From Caloramator fervidus (GTDB taxonomy: Bacteria > Bacillota > Clostridia > Clostridiales > Caloramatoraceae), in assembly GCF_900108045.1 (NCBI RefSeq), contig NZ_FNUK01000001.1, positions 1 through 64,000 of the forward strand: 64,000 nt of DNA. Direction: 5' to 3'. A program made the translations under genes and the position numbers. Position 1 is the stretch's first letter. The number at the start of each line of letters is the position of its first letter. The notes beneath the pieces are model-generated. The model saw only the letters and a list, made by a program, of their open reading frames with translations. It was not told the origin of the DNA and did not search any database. Of this stretch, positions 50,660-58,452 are shown one piece after another.

Positions 50660-51502
50660 ATGGAAGAATTAAAGGTGGGGGATGTAGTTGTAAGGAAATC
50701 TTATGGAAAAGATGTTTATTTTAAAATAACCGAAATAATAAAAGGGGAAGATGGGGAAAATATATACATTTTAAAAGGAATTGAACTTAGAATAATTGCA
50801 GATGCAAAGGGAGAGGATTTAGAAAGGATTGATTTAAATAAAGTTAATGAATATAACGAGATTTTCAACAGAAAAATCAATGCAAGGATTAAAAAGATAC
50901 TTTTAAACAGAAAAGTCCCTATAAAAAAAGATAGGGGCGAGGATAGTATTTTGGGGAGAGCAGGCAAGGTTTTGCATATAGATGGAGATGAGGAGTATTT
51001 AAATATTTGTTTAAAGGGATATAAAAAACTTGGCATAAATGTTGTTGGAAAATTTGTAAAAGAGGAGGACCAGCCTGGTGTTGTCATAGATTTTTTAAGG
51101 GAGGTAAGGCCTGATATTTTAGTTCTTACAGGGCACGATGGTATAATAAAAGGAAAAGATATAAAGGATTTAAACAGCTACAGAAACTCAAGGTATTTTA
51201 TAGAAGCTGTAAAAAGAGCAAGGGAATATGAGCCTTCCTTTGATGATTTAGTTATATTTGCAGGAGCCTGTCAATCCTTTTATGAGGCTTTAATAGATGC
51301 TGGAGCAAATTTTGCAAGTTCTCCATCAAGGGTTTTAATACACGCTTTAGATCCTGTTTTTATTTGTGAAAAAATAGCCTTTTCAAGCATAACTAAGTTT
51401 TTATCTCCTTCAGAGGTTTTAAAAAGCACTATAACAGGAGATAAAGGAATAGGAGGATTGGAAACAAGGGGGAAGTTTAGGGAAACTTCCCATAAAATTT
51501 AG
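50660..51502 (+). CDS. yabG: Sporulation-specific protease YabG
   Basis: 280 aa, close to Bacillus YabG. The N-terminal part is an SH3-like barrel (LKVGDVVVRKSYGKDVYFKITEI); the catalytic part contains VLHIDGDEEYLNICLKGYKKLGI, PDILVLTGHDG and IFAGACQSFYEALIDAGANFASSPSRVLIHALDPV, with the conserved His-Asp and Cys used by this clan of cysteine protease. In Bacillus it trims coat proteins, and in Clostridioides difficile it processes pre-proSleC. CATATTATG upstream (50623-50631) is close to a sigma-K -10. The SpoIID-amidase gene follows after 10 nt. Confidence 0.92.
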   Translation: MEELKVGDVVVRKSYGKDVYFKITEIIKGEDGENIYILKGIELRIIADAKGEDLERIDLNKVNEYNEIFNRKINARIKKILLNRKVPIKKDRGEDSILGRAGKVLHIDGDEEYLNICLKGYKKLGINVVGKFVKEEDQPGVVIDFLREVRPDILVLTGHDGIIKGKDIKDLNSYRNSRYFIEAVKRAREYEPSFDDLVIFAGACQSFYEALIDAGANFASSPSRVLIHALDPVFICEKIAFSSITKFLSPSEVLKSTITGDKGIGGLETRGKFRETSHKI

Positions 51503-51512
51503 AGGTGATGTT

Positions 51513-52826
51513 ATGGATCTAAAGGTTAAAATAAAAGACAAATATTATGAGCTTGAAAAGGCGACTTTATATTTTTTAAGTAGTATGGACATTTTAAACT
51601 ATGAGATGGAAGTTTTAAAGGCGCTTTCTGTCCTTGCAAGAAGCAAAATGCTAAAAGGAAATAGGAATTTAGGAAAAGATGAAAAATTAGATTTTTATCT
51701 TGATGATTCAAGTTTTTTAAATCTTGACAGCAACAAGAAAGAAAAATTAGAAAAGGCTGTGTATGAAACAGAAGGAATTATTGCAAAGTATAATGAAAAG
51801 TTAGTGGATTTTTATGTTACCAAAAATTGTTCAGGAGGGACAGCAAACTCGGAAGATGTTTTAGGATATAAAATAGGATATTTAAGAAAGGTTATATGTA
51901 AGTTTTGCAAAAGAAAGACAACAGAAAGTTATTTAGACCTTAAATTAAATGGAATGAATATATCCTACAAAAACGATGTGCAAGGAATTTTTGAAAAAGT
52001 CGAAAGGGACGAGACAGGAAGGATAAAAAGTTTATTTATAAGGGATAAAAAGCTAAGTGGAAAAGATTTTGTGGAGTTTTTAAATTTAAACAGCAATAGG
52101 GTTTATTTTATTCAAAATATAGTAGGGATAAAGCAGATAGGGGAAGGTTTAGGGCTTGGAATTTGTTTGGATGGGGCAAACGAAATGGCAAGATTAGGAA
52201 AAAACTATGAGGAAATTTTAAAATATTATTATACAGGAATAGATATAGTTAAAATAGATAAACAATATCTTTTAAATTACTTTAACAACAAAAAAATAAT
52301 AATAGATCCAGGGCATGGAGGAGATGATTTTGGCAATTTAGGACTTGAGTGTGAAAAAAATATTAGTCTAAAGATAGCCTTATATCTTAAAAAGCTTTTG
52401 CAAAATAAGGCTTGTAATGTATTGCTGACAAGGGAAGAGGATAAATATTTATCTTTGCAAGATAGAATAAATATTATAAACAAAGAAAGGCCAGACTTTT
52501 TTATATCAATTCATCAAAATGCATTTTTAAATGAGACAATAAATGGGGCAGAAAGCTATTGTTACAAAAATGATGAAGAATCTATTGAACTTTCTAATTT
52601 AATTCTTGAGAATCTTAACAAGGATTTAAATATAAAAAATAGAGGGGTAAGGATAGGGGACTATTTTATTTTAAGAGAAGCTAAAGTAAGTGGAGTTATA
52701 TTAGAGTGTTTTTATATAACAGGAAATGAAGATAAAAAATTTATAAACGAGGAAGGATATAAGAGGGTTGCAAACAGTATTTATAAGGCAATCTGTAGCT
52801 ATTTTGGAGTAAATTTTAATATATAA
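51513..52826 (+). CDS. SpoIID-like domain fused to an Amidase_3 domain
   Basis: 437 aa, no signal peptide. Residues 1-255 are SpoIID/LytB-like: LKALSVLARSKML, KAVYETEGIIAKYN, FYVTKNCSGGTANSEDVLG, and IGEGLGLGICLDGANEMARLGKNYEEILKYYYTGIDI. The Glu that is catalytic in SpoIID appears replaced, in my alignment by eye (SSMD where SEMP is expected). Residues 258-437 are a zinc amidase of the AmiC/CwlB type, with H268 (DPGHGG), E281 (ECEKN), H334 (SIHQNA) and E398 (ILECFYI), all present. The amidase cleaves the MurNAc-L-Ala bond. It lies between yabG and veg, so a sporulation role is likely. Internal export is unexplained. Confidence 0.85.
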   Translation: MDLKVKIKDKYYELEKATLYFLSSMDILNYEMEVLKALSVLARSKMLKGNRNLGKDEKLDFYLDDSSFLNLDSNKKEKLEKAVYETEGIIAKYNEKLVDFYVTKNCSGGTANSEDVLGYKIGYLRKVICKFCKRKTTESYLDLKLNGMNISYKNDVQGIFEKVERDETGRIKSLFIRDKKLSGKDFVEFLNLNSNRVYFIQNIVGIKQIGEGLGLGICLDGANEMARLGKNYEEILKYYYTGIDIVKIDKQYLLNYFNNKKIIIDPGHGGDDFGNLGLECEKNISLKIALYLKKLLQNKACNVLLTREEDKYLSLQDRINIINKERPDFFISIHQNAFLNETINGAESYCYKNDEESIELSNLILENLNKDLNIKNRGVRIGDYFILREAKVSGVILECFYITGNEDKKFINEEGYKRVANSIYKAICSYFGVNFNI

Positions 52827-52834
52827 ATTATATA

Positions 52835-52863
52835 TTGACATTTTGTAAAATAGTTGTTAAAAT
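52835..52863 (+). promoter_or_regulatory. First veg promoter (upstream of the tandem pair)
   Basis: TTGACA (52835-52840), 17 nt, TAAAAT (52858-52863). Near-consensus sigma-A promoter located just after the amidase stop codon. Confidence 0.75.
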
Positions 52864-52877
52864 ATTTAAATTATTTG

Positions 52878-52906
52878 TTGACGAAACACCCTCTGTAGTG
52901 TAAAAT
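52878..52906 (+). promoter_or_regulatory. Second veg promoter
   Basis: TTGACG (52878-52883), 17 nt, TAAAAT (52901-52906). The spacer holds CACCCTCT (52887-52894), whose complement AGAGGGTG (52919-52926) is the veg ribosome site. Tandem promoters are also known for veg in Bacillus. Confidence 0.75.
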
Positions 52907-52931
52907 ATTGTAATGGAAAGAGGGTGTTTTT

Positions 52932-53189
52932 ATGAGGGGAAAAGATCTTTTAAATGCCATCAAAAAAAATATTGATGCGCATGTTGGTGAAAGGGTTGTA
53001 ATTAAAGCCAATAGTGGTCGAAAAAGGTTTATAGTAAAAGAAGGCATTCTTGAAAAGACTTATCCTCATATTTTTACAGTTAGAGTAGAAGGCAGCGACA
53101 ACACAGCAAGGACGATATCCTACAGCTATTCAGATATATTGACGCAAAGCGTTCAAATAATATTCAAGAATAAAAACGTAGCAATGTAA
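52932..53189 (+). CDS. veg: Veg protein
   Basis: 85 aa, the usual size. It matches the Veg family: LNAIKKNIDAHVGERVVIKANSGRKRFIVKEGILEKTYPHIFTVRVE, then SYSYSDILTQSVQIIF. In Bacillus Veg is abundant in growing cells and stimulates biofilm formation by acting on SinR; the molecular role in clostridia is not established. Position between yabG and ispE is the same as in Bacillus. Strong tandem promoters and ribosome site AGAGGGTG. Two terminators follow. Confidence 0.95.
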   Translation: MRGKDLLNAIKKNIDAHVGERVVIKANSGRKRFIVKEGILEKTYPHIFTVRVEGSDNTARTISYSYSDILTQSVQIIFKNKNVAM

Positions 53190-53212
53190 AGGCCCGAAAG
53201 GGCTTTTTTTTT
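53188..53212 (+). terminator. Terminator after veg
   Basis: AAAGGCCC (53188-53195) pairs with GGGCTTTT region (53200-53207, one G-U pair), followed by a run of T. It overlaps the stop codon. Confidence 0.8.
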
Positions 53213-53215
53213 ATA

Positions 53216-53247
53216 CAGAAAAGCCACCCGTTAGGGTGGCTTTTCTG
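53216..53247. terminator. Second hairpin downstream of veg
   Basis: CAGAAAAGCCACCC (53216-53229) pairs perfectly with GGGTGGCTTTTCTG (53234-53247), 14 bp with a 4-nt loop. It is a back-up terminator. No gene was seen in the rest of the gap to 53412. Confidence 0.7.
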
Positions 53248-53412
53248 TGGGGTTATGGGTTTGGCAGCTATTTTTAGGGGGATAAACAAGGATTTCAACA
53301 AGTAATTATTATAAGAAAAATAAGATGTATGTCAATATATTTTAAGTAAAAAGTAATATTTTTAATTTTGTGAATATATACTGTATTAGGTAAATTAGGG
53401 GGAGGGATTAAA

Positions 53413-54951
53413 TTGGCAGTTGAGTTTGTAAAGGATATAATAAACTACGAAGATTTTATAGGGGAAGGCCAAAGCCAAACTATGGTTAATGGGGATATAG
53501 TTATATCTGAAAGGGAGGCAGATGTTTCAAAGGTTCTTTATGCAGATTCTGATGTATATATATTAAACAGTCAAGTTGTGGAGGATAAGGTTATAGTAGA
53601 GGGAAAGGTAAATTTTAGAATTTATTATGCTTCAAATGATTTAAGAAGCATTTTTAAAGCAGAGAGCGTTTCTAATTTTACTCATAATCTTCAAATCCCC
53701 GGGGTAGGGAATGAGGATAGTGCTTATGTTGAGGCACAAGTAGAGCATTTAGATTATCAAATATTAACTAATAAAAAGATAAAGGCAAATGCAGTTGTAA
53801 ACATAAAAGGATATGCAACTAGAAAGCAAAGTGCAGAAACAATTGTTGATATAAAGGGTCAAGACATTCAAATGCTTAGGGAAAATTTGGATTTTGATGA
53901 ATACTTAAAGGAAGTCAAAGATGGAATTATTGTAAAATCAGAGATTGATTCTTTAGAGGAAATTGAGGATATAGTAAAAACAGATGTGTTTGTATATAAA
54001 AAAGAGCTTCAAATAGTAGATGATAAGGTTCTTTTAAATGCAGTAGCAAAGGTAAGAATTTTAGCTTTAGGAAAAGATGAAAAGTATTTAGTATTAGAAC
54101 AGGATGTTCCATTTAGTCATGAGATTGAGGTTGAAGATTTAAAGCCTAACATGAAATTAGATTTAAGCTGTAAAGTTAAAGATGTTTATATTGATGTAAT
54201 CGAAAATGATCAGGGAGAGAGAAAGAAGGTTTTACTTGAAGCTAATATAGATGTTTATATAAAGGTTTATTCTAAAAGACAAATTCAAAGCATACAGGAT
54301 GCATATTCTTCAGATACTAGATATGAATTTGAAAAGTCAAACTTAAGATGTTTTGCATATTTTAATGAAGTTTATGAATCACAAGTTTTGAAGGAAAAGA
54401 TAATTATAGACGATGAAAACATAAAAGATGTTAAATATGTAAGCATAAAGCCTTATATTACAGAAGTTAAAGTATTTGAAGATAAAGTATCCTGTGAAGG
54501 AGTTTTAAGGTATGCGCTTGTTTATTTAAATAAAGAAGATGCTCTTGAAGGATTTGAAGATGAATTGCCTTTTAAGTTTTCCCTTGATATAGAAGGCGCT
54601 AGAATAGACATGATTTCAAAGTGCTATGTAGATATTGAAACTTTAGATTATGAAAAGTTTTCTGACAAAGAAGTGGATTTAAAAGTAAGTATTGTTTGTC
54701 ACGTTAAGTTATACAAAAAAGATAATTTAGAAATACTAAAGTCAATATTTGAAGTTGATATATCAGATATAATAAAGAACATGCCAAGTCTTGTCATATA
54801 TACTGTTCAACCCCATGATACTTTATGGAAGATTGCTAAAAAGTATGGAACTAAGATTGAGGATATAATAAAACTTAATGATATTGAAAATCCAGATTAC
54901 ATTGAACCAGGAATGAAACTTATAATTCCTAAAAAAACATTTATGAAATAA
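53413..54951 (+). CDS. sipL: SPOCS (DUF3794) and LysM spore coat morphogenesis protein SipL
   Basis: 512 aa, the size of C. difficile SipL (about 520). Three repeated SPOCS/DUF3794-type domains fill residues 1-450 (VEFVKDIINYEDFIGEGQSQ, ISEREADVSKVLYADSDVYI, KVKDVYIDVIENDQGERKKV, YVSIKPYITEVKVFEDKVSC) and a C-terminal LysM domain covers about 465-508 (YTVQPHDTLWKIAKKYGTKIEDI, PGMKLIIPKK). In C. difficile SipL binds SpoIVA and builds the coat basement layer. Start is TTG, 6 nt after GGGGGAGGG. A weak sigma-E-like promoter (TAATATT, 16 nt, TATACTGT) lies just before the start. Confidence 0.9.
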   Translation: MAVEFVKDIINYEDFIGEGQSQTMVNGDIVISEREADVSKVLYADSDVYILNSQVVEDKVIVEGKVNFRIYYASNDLRSIFKAESVSNFTHNLQIPGVGNEDSAYVEAQVEHLDYQILTNKKIKANAVVNIKGYATRKQSAETIVDIKGQDIQMLRENLDFDEYLKEVKDGIIVKSEIDSLEEIEDIVKTDVFVYKKELQIVDDKVLLNAVAKVRILALGKDEKYLVLEQDVPFSHEIEVEDLKPNMKLDLSCKVKDVYIDVIENDQGERKKVLLEANIDVYIKVYSKRQIQSIQDAYSSDTRYEFEKSNLRCFAYFNEVYESQVLKEKIIIDDENIKDVKYVSIKPYITEVKVFEDKVSCEGVLRYALVYLNKEDALEGFEDELPFKFSLDIEGARIDMISKCYVDIETLDYEKFSDKEVDLKVSIVCHVKLYKKDNLEILKSIFEVDISDIIKNMPSLVIYTVQPHDTLWKIAKKYGTKIEDIIKLNDIENPDYIEPGMKLIIPKKTFMK

Positions 54952-54974
54952 GACACCCTTTTGGGTGTCTTTTT
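54951..54974 (+). terminator. Terminator after sipL
   Basis: AGACACCC (54951-54958) pairs with GGGTGTCT (54963-54970), followed by TTTT. The stop codon TAA overlaps its first base. Confidence 0.85.
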
Positions 54975-55036
54975 AACTGTGTTGAATATACTTATAAAAT
55001 GATATATAATTTTTTAAAATCGAAAGAGGTGATAGT

Positions 55037-55900
55037 GTGGAAAGCATAAGTTTAAAATGTCCTGCAAAAGTAAATTTATCTTTAGATGTTGTAGGAAAAA
55101 GAGAGGATGGATATCATCTTTTAAGAATGATAAATCAAAGCGTTTCTTTATATGATTACATTAAGGTAGAGAAATTTAAAAAAGGAATAGTTGTAACATC
55201 AAATAAATATGATATCCCTCTAGATTCTTCAAATACATGTTATAAAGCCGCAAAGTGTATATTAGAAAAATTTCAAATAGACTCAGGGGTTAAAATACAT
55301 ATAGAAAAGAATATACCCTATGGTGCTGGTCTTGGAGGAGGAAGTTCAGATGCGGCAGGCGTTATAAAGGCTATGAAGGAACTTTTTAATCTTAATATGT
55401 CCCTTGAAGATATGATGAATATAGGAGTTTTAGTTGGGGCAGATGTTCCTTATTGTATAGTAAATAGAACAAGCCTTGTGGAAGGCATAGGAGAGGTGGT
55501 AACTCCAATTGAAAAAATAGAGGATTTGTATATAGTTATTGCAAAGCCTAAAGTAAATATATCTACTAAAGAAGTTTATTCTAAATTAAAACTTGATGAG
55601 ATAAATAAAAGACCTGATATAGATAAACTTTTAAATTATATAAAGGCTAAAAATTATAAAATGCTTGCATCTAATATGGTAAATGTTTTAGAAACAGTAA
55701 CTTTAGTTGAGTATCCTATATTAAATGAAATTAAAAATATAATGCTTGAGTTTAATGCTGAGGGAAGCATAATGACAGGAAGTGGTTCAGCCATAATAGG
55801 AGTTTTTCAAGACAAAAAACAAGCTGAAATTTGTTATAATAGATTAAGAGATTATTTAAAGGATGTTTTTTTAGTTAAAACAGTAAATGAAGGGGTGTAA
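55037..55900 (+). CDS. ispE: 4-diphosphocytidyl-2-C-methyl-D-erythritol kinase
   Basis: 287 aa, GHMP kinase of the MEP isoprenoid pathway. It phosphorylates CDP-ME at the 2-hydroxyl. Motifs: CPAKVNLSLDVVGKREDGYHLL (substrate-binding), IPYGAGLGGGSSDAAGVI (ATP loop) and GSIMTGSGSAIIGVF (third motif). Start is GTG, after AAAGAGGTGAT. The next gene follows after 3 nt. Location after veg and sipL agrees with Bacillus, where veg is followed by ispE. Confidence 0.95.
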   Translation: MESISLKCPAKVNLSLDVVGKREDGYHLLRMINQSVSLYDYIKVEKFKKGIVVTSNKYDIPLDSSNTCYKAAKCILEKFQIDSGVKIHIEKNIPYGAGLGGGSSDAAGVIKAMKELFNLNMSLEDMMNIGVLVGADVPYCIVNRTSLVEGIGEVVTPIEKIEDLYIVIAKPKVNISTKEVYSKLKLDEINKRPDIDKLLNYIKAKNYKMLASNMVNVLETVTLVEYPILNEIKNIMLEFNAEGSIMTGSGSAIIGVFQDKKQAEICYNRLRDYLKDVFLVKTVNEGV

Positions 55901-55903
55901 TTT

Positions 55904-56632
55904 ATGGTAAATGCTTTAATACTTGCGGGGGATAGGGGAAAGGATGGAACTCCTAAGGCATTAATAAAGATAAAAGATAGGTATATGATAGAGTTTCTTA
56001 TAGAAGCTTTAAAAAGTTCAGGGGTTGTTAAAAATATTTATGTAGTAGGAGATGAGATTTTAAATAATAAAATAGGGCATTTAGTAGATGGGTTTATAAA
56101 ATCAAAGGGTGAGATGTTTGAGAATCTAAGATTTGGAATAAAAGTTATAGGGGACTTTGAAACTCCTGTTTTAGCCTGTACGTCAGATATTCCTTTAGTT
56201 AAGGGTGAGGCTGTTAAAGAGTTTGTTTTAGAGTGTCAAAAACTAAATTTAGATGTAGGATATCCTATAATAGATAAAAGACTTAATGATGAAAAATATC
56301 CAGATGTTAGAAGAACTTATGTAAAATTAAAGGAAGGAACCTTTACAGGAGGTAATTTAGCATACATAAATCCTAAGGTTATAGATAGGGCAACTAAAAA
56401 GGTAGAGGAGCTTATAGCTTATAGGAAAAAACCTTTAAAAATGGCAAGGGTTCTAGGAGTCAACTTTTTAGTAAAATTAGCCCTTGGGATTTTAAGCTTA
56501 GATGCAGTTGAAAAAAAGATTTGTGATATGTTTAAAGTAAAAGGAAAAGCCATACTAACAAAATACCCAGAGATAGGGAATGATGTGGATAAACCGGAAG
56601 ATATAGAATTTGTAAAAAGATATGTAAGCTGA
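55904..56632 (+). CDS. Nucleotidyltransferase family protein (MobA-like)
   Basis: 242 aa, Rossmann-like NTP transferase fold. The N-terminal loop LILAGDRGKDGTPKALIKIKDRYMIEFLIEAL is a GGxxxR-type nucleotide loop (one Gly replaced by Asp), followed by CTSDIPLVKG, the metal-binding region. It may transfer a nucleotide to a phosphorylated sugar or alcohol; family members include MobA, IspD and sugar guanylyltransferases. The exact substrate is unknown. Cotranscribed with ispE (3 nt gap), and many clostridia have this pair, so an envelope or isoprenoid role is possible. A terminator follows. Confidence 0.75.
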   Translation: MVNALILAGDRGKDGTPKALIKIKDRYMIEFLIEALKSSGVVKNIYVVGDEILNNKIGHLVDGFIKSKGEMFENLRFGIKVIGDFETPVLACTSDIPLVKGEAVKEFVLECQKLNLDVGYPIIDKRLNDEKYPDVRRTYVKLKEGTFTGGNLAYINPKVIDRATKKVEELIAYRKKPLKMARVLGVNFLVKLALGILSLDAVEKKICDMFKVKGKAILTKYPEIGNDVDKPEDIEFVKRYVS

Positions 56633-56653
56633 TTTTCAGCTTACATATTTTTT
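56622..56653 (+). terminator. Terminator after the nucleotidyltransferase gene
   Basis: ATGTAAGCTGA (56622-56632) pairs with TCAGCTTACAT (56636-56646), followed by ATTTTTTT. The stop codon is in the 5' arm. Confidence 0.8.
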
Positions 56654-56689
56654 TATAATTTGGGGAAAATAAAGTTGGGAGATGGTAAC

Positions 56690-56893
56690 ATGAGTGAGGT
56701 TTTTGGTTTTATCAAGGATGTTTTTAATACCAATGCCTTTATACTTTTTATAATTTCAACTGTGTTTTTATATTTTGATGGCCTTTATTATAAGAATAAA
56801 GGTTTAACCTCTGAAGCAAGGTTTTCAAATATTTGCTGTTATGTTTTAGTGGCTTTAACAATAATTATTTATATCGTAGTAAAGATACTTTAA
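56690..56893 (+). CDS. Small two-helix membrane protein
   Basis: 67 aa with two hydrophobic helices (about 14-30, FILFIISTVFLYFDGLYY, and 47-66, CCYVLVALTIIIYIVVKIL). Its size and place between ispE and the germination operon recall the clostridial 'CLC_0170' family, but I am not sure. No function known. ATG 56690 has GGGAGATGG upstream. It lies 11 nt before the gerA-type gene and may belong to its operon. Confidence 0.55.
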   Translation: MSEVFGFIKDVFNTNAFILFIISTVFLYFDGLYYKNKGLTSEARFSNICCYVLVALTIIIYIVVKIL

Positions 56894-56904
56894 GGGTGGT
56901 GCTT

Positions 56905-58452
56905 ATGTTAAAGAGAAAAAAAGAAGTTACATATACATATAGTCCCTCTTCTAAGACTAAAGTTAGCAAAGACATTGAGGAAAATATAGAAATTATAAAG
57001 ACAATGCTTAAAGATTGTGATGATGTTGTTTTTAGGGAATTTGAGGTTGGTGGAGATGGCGGAGAAAAGATGTTTTTATTTTACGTAGATGGAATGGCAG
57101 ATAAGCTTTTATTAGATGAGTTTGTTTTAATGCCTCTTATGATTTCATCAAGGGAAGTTGCACCTGATTTTAATCAGATAAAAAACAAACTTTATGAGGT
57201 TACAAAGGATAATGCCATGGTGGTAACTGACTTTAAAGAAATGGACATCATAGAAGATATAGTTATGGAGGTTTTAAGCGGTGATACGGCCCTTTTTATA
57301 AGCAATACTGATAAAGTCCTTTTAATAGCCACAAAAGCTTTTCCAACAAGGAGTGTTTCAGAACCTTCTGCAGAGATAGTAATAAGAGGGCCAAGGGATG
57401 GATTTACAGAAACCATAAGAATAAACACTGCTTTGATAAGAAGAAGAATAAGGGATCCAAGGTTTAAGATAAAACAAAAAAGAATAGGAGTAAGGTCAAA
57501 AACCGACATTGCAATAATGTACATAGAGGATATAGTTGACAAAAGAGTTTTAGACCAGCTTTATTCAAAGCTTGATAAGATAAACATAGATGCAATAATA
57601 GACAGCGGATATATTCAGCAGCTTATTGAAGATAAAGTGTTTTCTATATTTCCCCAAGCCCAAACAACCGAAAGGCCTGATGTTGTTGCAGCTGCAGTTT
57701 ATGAGGGAAGGGTTGGGATACTTGTAGATAATTCTCCATTTGCCTTGATTGTTCCTGTCACAATAAATGCTTTTTTTCAATCCGGAGAGGATTATTATTC
57801 AAGGCCTGTGATTTCTACTTTTATAAGATTTTTAAGAATTATTGCAGGAGCCCTTTCTATATTGGCACCATCCCTTTATATAGCGATAACTTCCTTTCAT
57901 CCTCAAATAATTCCTGCAAAGCTTGCCCTATCAATTGCAGCAACAAGGGAGGGAGTTCCTTTCCCTGCCTTTGTTGAGGCAATAATAATGGAGGCTACCT
58001 TTGAACTTTTAAGGGAGGCTGGAGTTAGGCTGCCAAGGCCTATAGGCTCTACTATAGGTATAGTTGGAGGTCTTGTAATAGGTCAGGCGGCAGTAGCTGC
58101 AGGAATAGTAAGTCCTATTATGGTTATAGTGGTTGCTATAACTGCTATATCAAGTTTTAGCATAACAAATTATGAGCTTGCAACTGCTTTAAGGCTTTTA
58201 AGGTTTATATTTATGATTGCAGCATCAATCTATGGACTATATGGAATAGTTCTTTCTTATATTGGAACTTTAATATATGTTGTTAACTTAAAAAGTTTTG
58301 GAACACCATATCTTGCGCCTTTATCTCCTTTTTATATTACCGACATGAAGGATTCTATTTTTAAATTGCCTTTAAAATACTTAAAAACAAGGCCTTTACA
58401 TTTTGATCCTCAAGATATAATAAGGCAGGGTGATGAAGATGGTTCCAAATGA
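56905..58452 (+). CDS. GerA/GerKA-type spore germination receptor subunit A
   Basis: 515 aa, the GerA_N domain plus a helical membrane domain with four to five segments (about 290-450). Typical sequences: DKVLLIATKAFPTRSVSEPSAEIVIRGPRDGF, TALIRRRIRDPRFK, RPDVVAAAVYEGRVGILVDNSPFALIVP, and ISIAATREGVPFPAFVEAIIMEATFELLREAGVRLPRPIG. It forms, with subunits B and C, a nutrient-sensing ion channel in the inner spore membrane. The ATG at 56905 follows GGGTGGTG. The germinant cannot be predicted. First of three germination genes. Confidence 0.93.
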   Translation: MLKRKKEVTYTYSPSSKTKVSKDIEENIEIIKTMLKDCDDVVFREFEVGGDGGEKMFLFYVDGMADKLLLDEFVLMPLMISSREVAPDFNQIKNKLYEVTKDNAMVVTDFKEMDIIEDIVMEVLSGDTALFISNTDKVLLIATKAFPTRSVSEPSAEIVIRGPRDGFTETIRINTALIRRRIRDPRFKIKQKRIGVRSKTDIAIMYIEDIVDKRVLDQLYSKLDKINIDAIIDSGYIQQLIEDKVFSIFPQAQTTERPDVVAAAVYEGRVGILVDNSPFALIVPVTINAFFQSGEDYYSRPVISTFIRFLRIIAGALSILAPSLYIAITSFHPQIIPAKLALSIAATREGVPFPAFVEAIIMEATFELLREAGVRLPRPIGSTIGIVGGLVIGQAAVAAGIVSPIMVIVVAITAISSFSITNYELATALRLLRFIFMIAASIYGLYGIVLSYIGTLIYVVNLKSFGTPYLAPLSPFYITDMKDSIFKLPLKYLKTRPLHFDPQDIIRQGDEDGSK

